This document shows positions 22,101 through 51,169 of a stretch of DNA of 64,000 nt, piece by piece. The notes under the pieces were generated by a model. It made no database searches. It was not told where the DNA came from and saw nothing but the letters and a program-made list of their open reading frames with translations. The stretch's first letter is position 1. Every line of letters starts with the position of its first letter. The stretch is from assembly GCA_916610825.1 (NCBI GenBank), contig OU744451.1, positions 23,014,349 to 23,078,348 of the forward strand, in the 5' to 3' direction. Both the position numbers and the translations under genes were made by a program. The DNA comes from Haliclystus octoradiatus. Lineage: Eukaryota; Cnidaria; Staurozoa; Stauromedusae; Haliclystidae.

Positions 22101-23558
22101 ATACTGATCTTACCATTCATTTCCTAATTGTATATATTTTTGGTATAGATAGCTGAGATGCTGCCATTTCATTCATCAAACCGCAATGCTATTAATAATA
22201 TGGGAACTATGTATAATGATGATGAAGTAAAGAGATTGTTTGTGAATAACTTCATTATCCCAATGAATAATTTGGATGATGAAAATAGTTCTCAAACAAA
22301 TAGCCAAGATGATAGTTTATTAGTCAATAAAAATGACACTGGAACAGAAAACAATGATGAAGAACAAATCCAGACAGATGATGTTGTAGATAAACGTATG
22401 AGAGAGCTAGAAGAAATAGACAATAATGATTCCCAAGCATTTGATTCAGATATTATTTTGTTAGATTATGTTGACACATCTGTACATAATAATTCAAAAC
22501 AATTTGCAGATGAAACTAACGCACAAACAATACCAGAAAATACCTTGGCAATGCAATATAATAATTTAGGATCTGTCGATATTGAAAGAACACACGAATC
22601 GTCAGAAAATACAGGGCTAATTATGCAAAACGATAACGAAATGATAGCTGATACCAACGCACAAGTAGAATCAGAAAATTCAAATTCAACACAAAAGGAT
22701 AATAGAGAAAAGGCGGGAACTGATGACGCTCTTGTTACTGTAAAGAATAATACATCGTGGAATTGGGGTGCATCGTTCTCGCAAGAAAGTCAAGAACATG
22801 TCGATGAATTTGAAAAACCTGATCTTGGATCTAGCCCTGAAATGCACGAAACTAATCTTAATAGATGTAATGGAGAAAAAATTGTCTTATCACAATCACA
22901 AGAATTCAAATCAAATTGGACAGATATTAAAGCTCGTTATAAGTTGAAATCCTTAAAAATAAACATTGTGGATGTAAATTCAATTAGGAAAATTAAGAAA
23001 AATAAGCCTGGAAGAAAACCTAATGTATCTAAAAATGTATCAAAAAGACAAAAGAGAATACCTAGTAGTGCATCTCAAGTATTGAGTAATCGAGCATCAA
23101 ATTCACGAGATCACAATTATGACGTTGATATGTCATCTTCATCAAGAGACAGACCCCCATCTCCAACATTTAATACAATCACCCCTGTTTTACTGTCACG
23201 TTCAAAACGATGTGTTCAAATACAACAAAATGATACAACATCTATAATAACACGCTCGAAAATGAATTTAGTAAATTCAACAATTAAAAACAACAATGAA
23301 AATAAGAAAATTATAAATCAAAAAGAAATTCCTTGTTCGTCAAAAGATCCAGGGAGAGGTACAAAGCGAAAAAGATTATGTTTATTGAACAGCAATAGTT
23401 CAACGTTGACAAATAACAAACGTAGGGTATCACCTAAAAAATGTTCAAGGGTATCGAGTAGTGTTTCACCAGAGAGTCGGAAATCAAAGTCAAGAAATAT
23501 TGAAGATAATTCTGTTTTATTTGGAATATATAGTTTGGTAGATGATAATGATGAATAA
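13178..23558 (+). CDS. Five-exon nuclear-type protein, possible TIN2/TRFH-like
   Basis: Exons: 13178-13277 (tentative first exon, 33 codons + 1 nt, donor GTAGGC), 19046-19260, 19572-19658, 20625-20822, 22149-23558. Acceptors are TTTTCAG, TTCATAG, ATTATAG and GGTATAG; donors are GTTAGT, GTAAGT and GTAAGA. All phases fit, giving about 669 aa; without exon 1 the gene is 5'-incomplete. Residues about 34-200 look helical. The order FLE-x7-8-P-x-L ... VKLKVMLCLIK ... LLHFLDNILFP resembles the N-terminal TRFH-like domain of TIN2, the shelterin hub that binds TRF1/TRF2, by my recollection of that family. The last exon (469 aa) is low-complexity: acidic and Asn/Gln-rich, then basic and Ser-rich, with KKNKPGRKP and several nuclear-localisation-like clusters. 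No Myb domain and no clear F-x-L-x-P TRF-binding motif was seen. AATAAA overlaps the stop codon. Gene structure is well supported; identity is a guess. Confidence 0.65.
13763..17653. mobile_element. 3.9-kb non-coding element with GCAGCT subterminal repeats
   Basis: The left end begins CCGCAGCTGAAAAGTCGCTT and the right end, reverse-complemented, begins CCGCAGCTAAAAAGTTATTT. Both continue with TACYGCAGYTAAWTAG. Behind each end the unit GCAGCTAAT...AGACTATT is iterated for about 150-280 bp. The 3.4 kb between (14045-17500) is AT-rich with no open frame over 60 codons and no recognised domain. It lies in the first intron of the TRFH-like gene. A target duplication was not found, so the class is undetermined. 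It also holds a short ATATTTCT microsatellite at about 14222-14256. Confidence 0.5.
18000..18556 (-). pseudogene. Broken Gypsy RT/RNase H fragment
   Basis: Reading down the minus strand, a GEGIQPSAIKIDVVKNWPTP-type RT connection is followed by ELQSFLGF and YRRFVNKYA, then NFIWL, and then the RNase H start LVTDASGYSVGAVLHQ. These are the typical order and motifs of a Gypsy-class RT/RNase H junction. There is at least one frameshift, near 18510, and the end is lost near 18000. No LTRs are close. It differs clearly from the complete element at 5313-10150, so it is another lineage. It lies in intron 1 of the TRFH-like gene. Confidence 0.8.
18677..18853 (+). mobile_element. Pogo-like TA MITE (family A), full length
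   Basis: Runs from CAGTCAAACCTGTTATAACG to CAGTTTCCACTG and is flanked by TA. It ends 192 bp before the acceptor of the exon at 19046. Confidence 0.85.
19683..20087. mobile_element. hAT-like MITE with 8-bp target duplication
   Basis: Direct repeats GTCTGTAA (19675-19682 and 20088-20095) flank an element whose ends are inverted copies: left CCCTGGGCAAACGACGGCAAC; right, reverse-complemented, ACCTGGTCAAACGACAGCAAC. The perfect 8-bp duplication points to hAT. It is 405 bp with no transposase, and begins only 16 bp after the donor of the exon ending at 19658. Confidence 0.75.
21165..21341. mobile_element. Palindromic GTTCATGAAC fold-back element
   Basis: AACAGTTCATGAACAGTTC-type units alternate with AAATGG spacers, and the right end is the family terminus CTGTTTTTCGCAGGGGG. 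The left terminus has decayed. It lies in the intron before the last exon of the TRFH-like gene. Confidence 0.65.
21896..22073 (-). mobile_element. Pogo-like TA MITE (family A), full length
   Basis: A reverse-orientation copy with TAGTGAAACCTGTATGTAAC at one end and AATAGGTTTGACTG at the other. The first base has drifted from C to T. It ends 75 bp before the acceptor of the exon at 22149. Confidence 0.8.
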
Positions 23559-23607
23559 ATCATCTTCAAACAGATGTTATATTATTTTATTTTGAACCAG
23601 TGTATCT

Positions 23608-23706
23608 TAGCCTGTGCGCAGACCTTACTTGAAAATCTTACTTCCTTCGTTAAGTAAGTAACTAACGAGGAAGTAAGATTTTCAAGTAAGGTCTGCGCGC
23701 AGGCTT
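23608..23706. mobile_element. Near-perfect 99-bp hairpin MITE with 8-bp duplication
   Basis: Two arms of about 43 bp (left TAGCCTGTGCGCAGACCTTA...; right its inverse) differ by one mismatch and one indel, around a loop of about 10 nt. The direct repeat GTGTATCT flanks it (23600-23607, 23707-23714), an 8-bp duplication typical of hAT. It starts 50 bp after the stop codon of the TRFH-like gene, so it may lie in that gene's 3' UTR or just beyond it, depending on the poly(A) site. Confidence 0.8.
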
Positions 23707-24128
23707 GTGTATCTAGGCTAATAAATTATATATATTTTTGTTTTATTTAATTATAAAAATGGTCATAAGTAGACTCAAGATAATTTTAAAAAGAATTCCT
23801 AAATTTATCCTTGTTTAACACAATGCAGAAAATATATTAAATCGAACTGTGTGTTTTATTTAAATTTTTGAGAGGCAGGTTAATAACAACTGAGGTTTCT
23901 TAGATATCTACAGAAATTTTGAATATATACAATATATCTGTTATATACAATATTTCTGTTTTTGGATGATTAAAACGCCAACGTTAAATAAATAAAACAA
24001 CACATAGCCACCAACCAACCCACCACATTCGTTTGAATCAGTTATTGATAATGTTGGTTCTTTCTAGAATTAATAATTAATAATATTTATATTTATATTT
24101 ATATTTAATCATATTTAAAAAAGAATTA

Positions 24129-24435
24129 ATAATTAATAAACGAAAAATCAGACATTCATATTTGCTACTATTAGTTTCACGCCAAGGCAATTTAATCTGT
24201 AAAAAATATGTGATACATTCTATGGTATATATATAAGCAGCTAATTTTATATAAACAAAATATATACACCAAATATAAACAATAGAAAATTTAACAATAA
24301 GATTAGCTGCTTATATATATACCATAGAATGTATCACATATTTTTTACAGATTAAATTGCCTGATGATCGCCTTGGCGTGAAACTAATATTAGCAAATAT
24401 GAATGTCTGATTTTTTTGTTTATTAATTATTAAAC
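24129..24435. repeat. Long inverted repeat with about 120-bp arms
   Basis: The left arm (about 24129-24248) contains AATCAGACATTCATATTTGC, AGTTTCACGCCAAGGC and TATGGTATATATATAAGCAG. The right arm (about 24303-24435) is its reverse complement, with an 11-nt difference near AAGGC. The central loop is about 55 bp. This is a fold-back element or a recent inverted duplication. The right arm holds a TTTTTTACAG acceptor-like site and a short open stretch after it, which I treat as chance. Confidence 0.7.
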
Positions 24436-25249
24436 AGCTCTGCATTTATGGCATTGAGCACTATTGAAACAGCAAAGACAACATAAGTACCTTAATATTA
24501 ATAATATTACTAAAAAAAGAATTAATTAAAGAAACATTATTGAATGAATTAACATTGTACAGTAAATATTGTTAATTGATTTTTAGATGTTTCACATTTT
24601 TAATTAATTTATATTTTGTATGATGTACGTACAGTATATTAATATATAGCATATAAAATAAGAAAGATTATATTTATAATGAATTGATAAAAAAATACAA
24701 TTAAATGTCAATTTTCTTATTTTGTTTTTGATATTGAACAATCGAGCACAAAAGAAAACAATCATTTTCCATATCATTATTTAACATACCTTCAAGCATA
24801 CATGTACCAAACTCTGATTATTAAATGTTTAATTTCAAGACTTGAATAAATATTGTTTTGAATAACAAATCATCACCAATACAAAAATTACATTATATAA
24901 TTAATCTATTTTGAAATGTGTTTCACTTTACAAAATTCTTCTTGATTTTATATTGAAAGTTTTGGTTGTAAGTTCATTGGATATCGTGTGTCTACTACAT
25001 TTCATATACATCAAATGAATCCATGGTTACGTACTGTTCGTGAATTGTTCATTGATAGTTTATGAAAACCCGCCATTTAACATCCATGAAGTGATCACAA
25101 TGTTTGTGAAAAGTTGAGAAGCTGACTTTCACAGGAGTAATGTTGATATGATTTGAAACTGTAGATACCCCGTGTTACGTAGTACAAATTCTTCTGTAAT
25201 ATCCCATAGCATCGCAAAACGAGTGAACTGCACTCTCTCCGTTATACAA
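24436..25249. other. AT-rich space between the convergent genes
   Basis: No gene seen. A weak fold-back remnant (GTGAATTGTTCATTGATAG, then CATTTAACATCCATGAAG) lies at about 25035-25090. The helicase transcript should end somewhere here, but I could not settle its poly(A) signal. Confidence 0.5.
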
Positions 25250-43559
<18,310 letters not shown>

Positions 43560-46315
43560 CTGAAAATAGCACAAATGTTATCATTATAACTTCAAGTTTA
43601 CACAAAACGTTTTCAAATGACTGACCTTTACTATATATGTTAAATGCGTACATACAAATATTAATCTAATATAATAATAATAAAACGTATCATGAAAACC
43701 ATTTCACTTTCTTTTAAATATTATTGCCAAACGTTTAGCATACGATTAGGTATTACAGTAGATTCCCGTATAAAATCTGTAGTAACTAATAATGATTCAT
43801 GCTACATGTATTTTTAATTTTTAATTTTTAATTTGTCAAAATTAATACCATTATACCTTATGTATTATACTCAGGTCATGTATTTTGGTCACAACATGAG
43901 AATAATTTGAAATCGTATTTTTAATAATGTATTAATAATTTGAATCTTTCATTTGAACTGTCATTATGAGTAACAATAGAATATTGTGCATTAAAACAAC
44001 AGAAAGCAGCATTTAACGGAAAACATTTTTATACTGTTGTTTCTACTTATTCTATTTATCCACTCTCGACATCCTTATTGGAACAATTTGAGGTTCTTTT
44101 GATGTAAATTATTCTTGCAAATTTTCAATTTTCAGGAGAGGTCAACTGCGTAGCCTCAAGATGTCGCTATGGTGTATTCTAGATTATTATGTGGTTATGT
44201 CTATGTGGTGTTTGTATTATAGTTAGTTAAATAGCACAATAATAGTGTAATGTATTATATTAGCAAGTGGACAAATTATGTCCTACTATTTGGTTATAAA
44301 TATAGGCTGGACAAATTGTGTCCTTGTAGCAAGGCTACTAGGCCAAATAATGTCCGTGTTTGAGTTATGTTACCTCCCTTATATTTAGAGGTATTATCAT
44401 GTTAATAAGTAATCTACATTTAGCATATAATTATCATTGTAATATATAATTTGTATATAGTAGATTTCATCTTTTGTTTATTGCTATAAAAGCAAATAGA
44501 TTTTCTTGTCGCAACCAAACGTTGTCTTCATTTTGAGAGAAATGCGACAGTGTATACTAACTTGGGTCTGTTCTAAATTAGTTTATGATACATTACTATT
44601 GATTATAAGATTATTGATTAAAAGCAAGGTCAAAGATAGTGTTTTATAGAGAGATTTTCATTGATTGAATATGCCCTAGGTTTGAATTCCTCAGCAGTGA
44701 AAAACCTGGTCAATAAACTAGAAATACAACAGTACATAGGTCAGAGAATTTGGACATATTAGCTGATAATCACATGAATTATCTAACATTAATATATACA
44801 AAACTAATACACGCAAACCTGTATATACTCACAATTTAACAATAACACGCAACTTAAAATATTAACCTAGAAGCAGCCATACGAGTAATGTATTGGGATT
44901 TTTTAAAATTATTTCACTAATGGTAACAATGCTTATGATGCATGGCAGGCTGTCTTCAACACTATCATCAATGAGTTTGCTTCTTTATAAAAAGTAAGAG
45001 TCAAATCCAAAAAATGGTTAATTTACTTAGATGATCATGATCATGATAAACACAATTAAATCTCAAAAAGAGATGTTTGTTCTATCAAGCTATATGTTAC
45101 CAGTTAACATGCAACTGAAATGAAGGGCATCCTAAAATGTTTTCAAGCTACAGAGTAATAAAATTCACTATTTTATTAGACAGCAGAATACCAAACAGTT
45201 GAGCATAATGAATAGTTTATAATTGGACTTTATGTTCACCAATATCATTGAGGAGTGAATGAAATGTTTTTAAAATATCATAAAACTATTTTATTCCCAA
45301 TTCGCATGAATTTGACCGAACATTCGTCTGAAAACAGACAAATAAAAGCTCGGCATCCTAAAAAGCACGCCTTATAAAACAACTGTCGGGCTGACGCCGC
45401 TCCGAGCGACAACCATCGACATGCTTTGAGCTTTTGCCGAGCTAGACAAATTGCGTTGTGCTTTGCTGATTTATACGTCGCGCTTTTGCCAGGTCGCGCC
45501 AGAAGATTAGCACGGCGCATGAAAAGCACAACGTTTGTAGACTGCCTTTAAGGTACCGTTTTGTTGCCATAGAAAATAAAGCACATTGATGTTCTTTAGC
45601 ATAAGGATGTTTATTTGAAAAGTAATTCAGATATCGATGACAATATCAAAAAACTCTGATGCTAGGCAAAGACGCCACATAAATTGAAAGTGTCAATCAG
45701 CTACTGCCAGATGCAAATGTTCACTTATGTATGCATCATGATATTCTTGAATCGGAAAATCACAATTGGCGTTATCAACACAGTTGGCTGCACTGAAGCT
45801 TATTTCAACTAACACCTTTAAGGTTGTAAGGAATTTTTCAATCGCTGATGCTCTACACCTGGTAACATCATTTCAGCAGTGCGCCACCATCTTTGTGGCC
45901 AGATAAATATAGCAATAAAACAGAAAACATTTCAATCAGTGTGATCAACAAATCGGTGAGTTGTTTGATGATTGACCTACTGAGTTGCGTGCGCTAGTTA
46001 CTAAAACTTTGCAACTATTGTACTCACTGTCAATGTGCCAGACTGTGTCTCAAGAGAAACAGAATTGTAAATGGAAGTCCTGATGGAGATGTCACTTATG
46101 TTATTAGGTAACTCGGGCTCCTAGCAAAGATATTGTATATATCCATAATAAAGCTTAACAACATAAAATTCTCATAGTAAACAATCAAGCGGCTTTCTAT
46201 CTTATCGTATTTACAAATACACCTTACTTTGATGATCCCTCCCTGTTTCTGAAACTCATTCCAGGAGGGACTTTGGTATTTTTGAGATTTTTTAGGAGAA
46301 CATGAATTTGTCTAT
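43560..46315. other. Upstream of the first helicase exon seen; no gene found
   Basis: The missing N-terminal exons of the helicase should lie here or further right, but no splice-bounded coding piece was convincing. The stretch 44120-44570 (direct GGACAAATTATGTCC-like motifs, TATAAAAG at about 44485, then a GC-richer end) could be a solo LTR; I found no clean target duplication. A GC-richer patch at 45290-45540 has an 83-codon minus frame without recognisable motifs. Confidence 0.4.
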
Positions 46316-49300
46316 ACCCCTGCGAAACAAGTTCATGAAAGTCCATAAAAGTTCATGAACGTTCATGAACTTTTATGAACGTTCATGAACTTTGATGAAC
46401 AGTTCATGAACTTTGATGAACAGTTCATGAAGTTTAAGGAATAGTTCATAAAAATATGGTTCACTAACTCTTACAGTTCATGAACGTTCATGAACTTTGA
46501 TGAACTCAAAGTCACAATTCATGAACTACACTCAAAGTTTATGAACTACTTGTCCAAGTTCATAAAAGTTCATGAACGTTCATGAACTAGTTTTCCAAAT
46601 TCATCAAAGTTCATGAAAGTTCATGAACGTTCTTGAACTTTTATTCAAGTTCATGAATGTTCATTAACTAATCATAGCAGTTTGTAAACAAATAGTTCAT
46701 GGACCCACAGAGTTCATGAAGGTTCATGAACTTTGATGAACTAAAAGTCATCATTCAACAACCACATTCCAAGTTTATTAACCAGTATTCAAAGTCCATG
46801 AACTATATTCCAAGTTCATGAACGTTCATAAACTTCAATCAATGTTCATTCTTTGCAGTCATTTCTCGTAAACCCTACCAGTAGTAGAAGTTCATGGACA
46901 TTAATTCTAAATTAATGAAACAGAAATCCTAGCTTATGAAACTTCATGATAAAAACATTCTGATCAAAATACATAATAAAGCTCAACTAGATACAGTAAG
47001 TGTGAAACTGTATTGACACACAATTGTATGGGCTATTTTAGCAGGAAAACATAAATCAATGCAGGTCTAATTGGCAGCATTTCTGGTACCATGTCAACAA
47101 TTTTGGAGCTTATTGCCTAGTAATCAGGGCAGTATATAAGTAATGCCAATAAAATCTAGCAGCATATTATTGATCTCAACTAATGACAAATAGACAATGC
47201 CTCAGGGGCAGGGTGTAACAAAATGTTTGCATTACTGGAATCAGAAATTCCAGATAAGATAGGAAACTTTCCACTTTTAGGGTTTTCAAAATATTTATAC
47301 AAAATGAATGTGAAGCCTATGAATAATAATGTTGAAAAGTAAATCTTATATTTGAAAACCTACTGATTTTGTGCTGGCCTTCAATGAACCAGGTTCCCAG
47401 GACCCCCTCCTTCTGATAGATTGTTTAGGAGAAGACAGAAGACACACATGTGTCTTCATTTGTCAAGACAATGTATGTACTTAAGTTAATTAATTACAAT
47501 GTCTATAAGTTAATTAGTTGTAAAATCTACAGCTAACTTTTTTCTGAGTTTTATCCATCAGAAATGATAATGTTCTTGTTCAAGTTTGTTGTTTCATGTC
47601 TGATGCATTAATGTGTTAGTTTGATTGTACTTTTATTATAATGTTAACATTGTGTTGAATATATCCTAAAACATCCTGTGCTGTGACTAGGCTATCTAAA
47701 TTTTAATGGAATAAATAGTTTAATTGATTAAAATTCAATTTATTTTTAATTATACACACAATAGAGAGCAATTGTGTGTTGATTATCCTGTATATTTAAA
47801 TAAATTGATAACCTGAGCTAAAATATCAAAACAAACAAACTAAAGCATCAATAGCCAATGTGTGAAGAAGTAAGTTTTTGATGACAAATCTCACAAACAG
47901 GAAGTGCTAAGTGGTGTCTAAGTGAGAAGCTAATAAATTCATGCTGAGCTCATGCTGTCATCTCATGCTGATAGTAAGGTGATAAGCTGTCTATATGTAG
48001 ACTAGGTGCTTGGACCTGGGTACTAGCTATTGTTATTCAAAAGAAAACTGGCTTATGAAGTCAGTTAGTAATTATATCATTCCTTACTTTTGCTGCTTGT
48101 TTACTTGAGCCAGAGAAAGATAGCAATCTTGAAAAATGAGTTTAATTCAGTAATATAAAGAATTTAGCTGATGGATAGATATTCTACAAAGTTTTACATA
48201 AAAATATATGGCTTCAACAGGATTGAAAAGATGATTTCCAAGTGAAACTAAAGCTTGATTTTGGAATACTAATTAGATGAAACTGTGGTTTTCAAAACTC
48301 AAACAGAATTTACTACAGTAGACCTACTCCCCACATGGTTGTTTGGTTGCTCATATCTGGTGTTGGTGTATACATTGAATACCATGCAAAGAATGTGAGG
48401 CCAGATTTTATATTTCCTTTTAATTATTCACAAAAAGATAAATCAGAGATGAAAAGCTTTGCAAGACTTTTATTTACCCCCACAACAAAACTACATAAAG
48501 AAGTTCAATGTATAATTATTTGTGTTGCTTGCTATTTTCAATTCAAACACTGGACATGTCACAACTTCAAGCTCTTGAACATATACAATCCAAAGGTTGA
48601 TATTAATATTAATTATCATTATTATTAAAAGCACTTCTTAAAGTAGGTGCAAATATCATTACATGATAAAATAAGTTTTGAAATGAATCATGGCAAGAAA
48701 AGAATATCCCAACAGAGAACCAATTTACCCTTAATATAGTAAGATACTCATACAACTATACATTTAAAAGGTAAGACTTCACATTATGATTTGAAGACTT
48801 AGAGAGATATGTACACAGAATAGAAAGTTAAATCATGCTCCATAACTGGAAAAATCCGTTCAAAGCAAAAGACATTCAAGGACAGCACACTTTCAGAAGT
48901 TGATATGCTTTAGGCTTCAATGAGCAGAATTAATTTGACTTTAGACATATTTAAAGTATCAATCGGCTTCAAGCAATCTTTGATATTTTAACAAGCTATA
49001 CTAATTCCTACATTTCTATATCATATATTTTATTTGTTTGAATGTATTCATTTCCTCTTACTATATCACATTTTACAATTTTTTGTGAATTAAATGTTCA
49101 AACATTCAAAGTTGCTTTTTCCTATTCTTGTTTTAATCTGTTATTTACTATACAGTTCATGAACGTTCATGAACTTTGATGAACTTTGATGGACTGATTT
49201 CATGAACTTTGATGAACTGCTTCATGAACTTTGATGAACTTGTTCATGAAATTTGATGAACTTGTTCATGAACGTTCATGAACTTTGATGAACTAGTTTA

Positions 49301-49508
49301 TGAACTTTGATGAACTAATTCATGAACTTTGCTGAACTAGTTCATGAACTTTGATGAACTAGTTCATTAACTTTGTTGAACTTTCATGAACTTGAGTTCA
49401 TGAACGTTCATAAACTCTGTGCCATTTAACGTTGATGAACTAGTTCATGAACGTTCATGAACTCAGTTCATGAAAGTTCATGAACGTTCATGGACTTTTT
49501 CGCAGGGG
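46316..49508. mobile_element. Long fold-back element bounded by GTTCATGAAC arrays
   Basis: The left terminus CCCCTGCGAAACAAGTTCAT and right terminus TTTTTCGCAGGGG match the ends of the short palindromic family, and TA flanks both sides. An array of about 550 bp (46330-46880) and one of about 355 bp (49155-49508) are built of GTTCATGAAC and derivatives such as ACTTTGATGAAC. The 2.3 kb between is AT-rich. The only notable frame there is 48335-48628 (97 codons), with no recognised domain. This looks like the large parental form of the short elements in the window, without a visible transposase. Confidence 0.55.
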
Positions 49509-49917
49509 TAGTGATATAGTGACAATCTGACACAAGCTTCTTTTCTGAGACTGGTGATCCCATTTACCATGTCGCTATACTCAGGTTTTTCATACTTTAT
49601 TGTAGACAACCATTTGTTTCTATAAACTTACATTGCAGATCAGCAGGAGCACAGGTATAGTAGACTCAATATGGTAACTATCCACCATAAAATGCAGACA
49701 CATTTTTAAGGCGCACATTTACCGAGTGAGAATGACGTAGACAACGGCGTAACTGATTAGGAAACTACAGCCTTTTAAACTCTTTATTTGTTGTATCTTA
49801 TAATGATTCTTAATTAGACCTCTGTGTAAGTGATGTTCTTCACCATGACAGCCAAAACCACGAGAATAAAAACATACATTCACTGATAAAGATACCGATG
49901 GGTATTGAAATAATTAT

Positions 49918-50196
49918 ATGAAAGAAAAGAATAAGAAAATTACTATGATAATTGATGTTGTGTGTATCTTAAACCATGGGTGCATCAAAGAAAATAAATT
50001 TACTAAATTACAATTCTCAATATTGACTCCCTTGAATCAAGAAGACTCAAATTTGATTTACATTTGTTTGGTTTTTAAAATAATATACAACATTGTTCAC
50101 CTACCTAGAAACAAATTACCACCTGAAAGCGAAATCGTCAAAAATACAAGAAACCATACTTTTGCAAATTTTAAATCGTCCATTACCTGTAAATAG
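49918..50196 (+). pseudogene. Possible LINE reverse-transcriptase C-terminal remnant
   Basis: The end of this frame has the pattern L-x-x-E-D-S-N-L-I-x-x-x-x-V-F-K-I-I followed about 30 residues later by T-R-N-H-T. That recalls the last part of CR1/Jockey-type LINE ORF2 proteins (DLI.VYKI ... TRGH). There is no RT core upstream. The assignment rests on a short pattern and is weak. Confidence 0.25.
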
Positions 50197-50862
50197 CTAA
50201 TTCATACTTTATCATATTACCTCACTCCGGAACTCATTACCTGTAGGTATTTTAAATTCAACACCACTATACTCATTTAAGTCTAGTCGATCTAACATAG
50301 ATCTAACATCACATTTAAAACACAGTCAATAAGCCGCACCTAAGCAAAAATTATTCTCCTGTGCTTGCCTGTAAAAATGTTTATATTCATAATTTCTATT
50401 TTTCAAATATATGACAATCAATCAATGATGAAGTTCAACAGAAAGGCGTGGCATGCCCAACGTAATTTTTTTTAATAGGACGATCAAGTAATAATAATTT
50501 TCCAAAGCAATCTCAAAACGGCGCTTTGCGACATCTCATTGTATTATAAAAGGGGCAGAGAAATACAAGGAATGGACAGAGGAAAAAGAAGATAAAAAGC
50601 TGAAGTTTGGATCAATTTATATCGATACACATGATCACACCTACCCTGATGTCCCTTTTATCGCTTTTCTTTATAGGAAGTTATTTTCTTACTATCTGCC
50701 ATTTTAAATGATCCCCCTAGCTTCGACAGACTCAGTATGTGCCTGCTAGAACCAATCATCAATATTACAACTCAGCACGTATATTGAACAATCAACAAGG
50801 TATTGTAGATTTTTATTCGAATCACCACCCTGAAATTTGTTGGTCACACATATTTTTTGCAG

Positions 50863-51110
50863 CACAAGCACGGCAGTGGAAGATGTGAAGGAGTTACACT
50901 TGCTGTGATACTTGAATTTATTACTGGCACTGACGAAGAACCGTTAAGAGGGTTTAGGATTGACCCAAACATTGAATTTTCAATTCTGACAAATTTGACT
51001 CTTTTAAGGTCCTTCTTTCCGTTAGCGAATACATGTGTGAACAAATTAAGAATCCCAATTGCCACGTCAACGATTGAACAGTGGGACAAGGAGACCAATT
51101 TTTTTTATAG
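50863..51110 (+). pseudogene. HECT ubiquitin-ligase C-lobe fragment
   Basis: After an acceptor (TATTTTTTGCAG) the frame gives ILEFITGTDEEPLRGF and, about 35 residues later, FPLANTCVNKLRIP. These are the HECT C-lobe pattern FVTG...P..GF and the catalytic-cysteine motif P-x-A-x-T-C-x-N-x-L. HECT E3 enzymes carry ubiquitin on that cysteine before transfer to substrate. The catalytic Cys is present, but no N-lobe or other exons were found upstream. The frame runs into a stop at 51150, with a possible donor GTGGGA near 51080. It may be one exon of a gene whose rest I cannot see, or a transposed fragment. Confidence 0.6.
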
Positions 51111-51169
51111 TTTTCAATTTTTTAAAATTATTATTCAATTAATTACGTAAAGTTATATGCTATTGTAGA

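Noticed and set aside
24340..24410. Short exon-like text after TTTTTTACAG
   Set aside because: It is one arm of a long inverted repeat; the other arm carries the same sequence in reverse, so conservation here does not indicate coding.
44120..44570. Solo LTR
   Set aside because: A TATA-like site and TG/CA-type edges are suggestive, but several choices of ends are possible and none gives a matching 4-6-bp duplication.
45278..45529. 83-codon minus frame in a GC-richer patch
   Set aside because: The composition is unusual, but there is no recognised domain, no splice sites that lead to the helicase exons, and no match to the expected acidic N-terminus.
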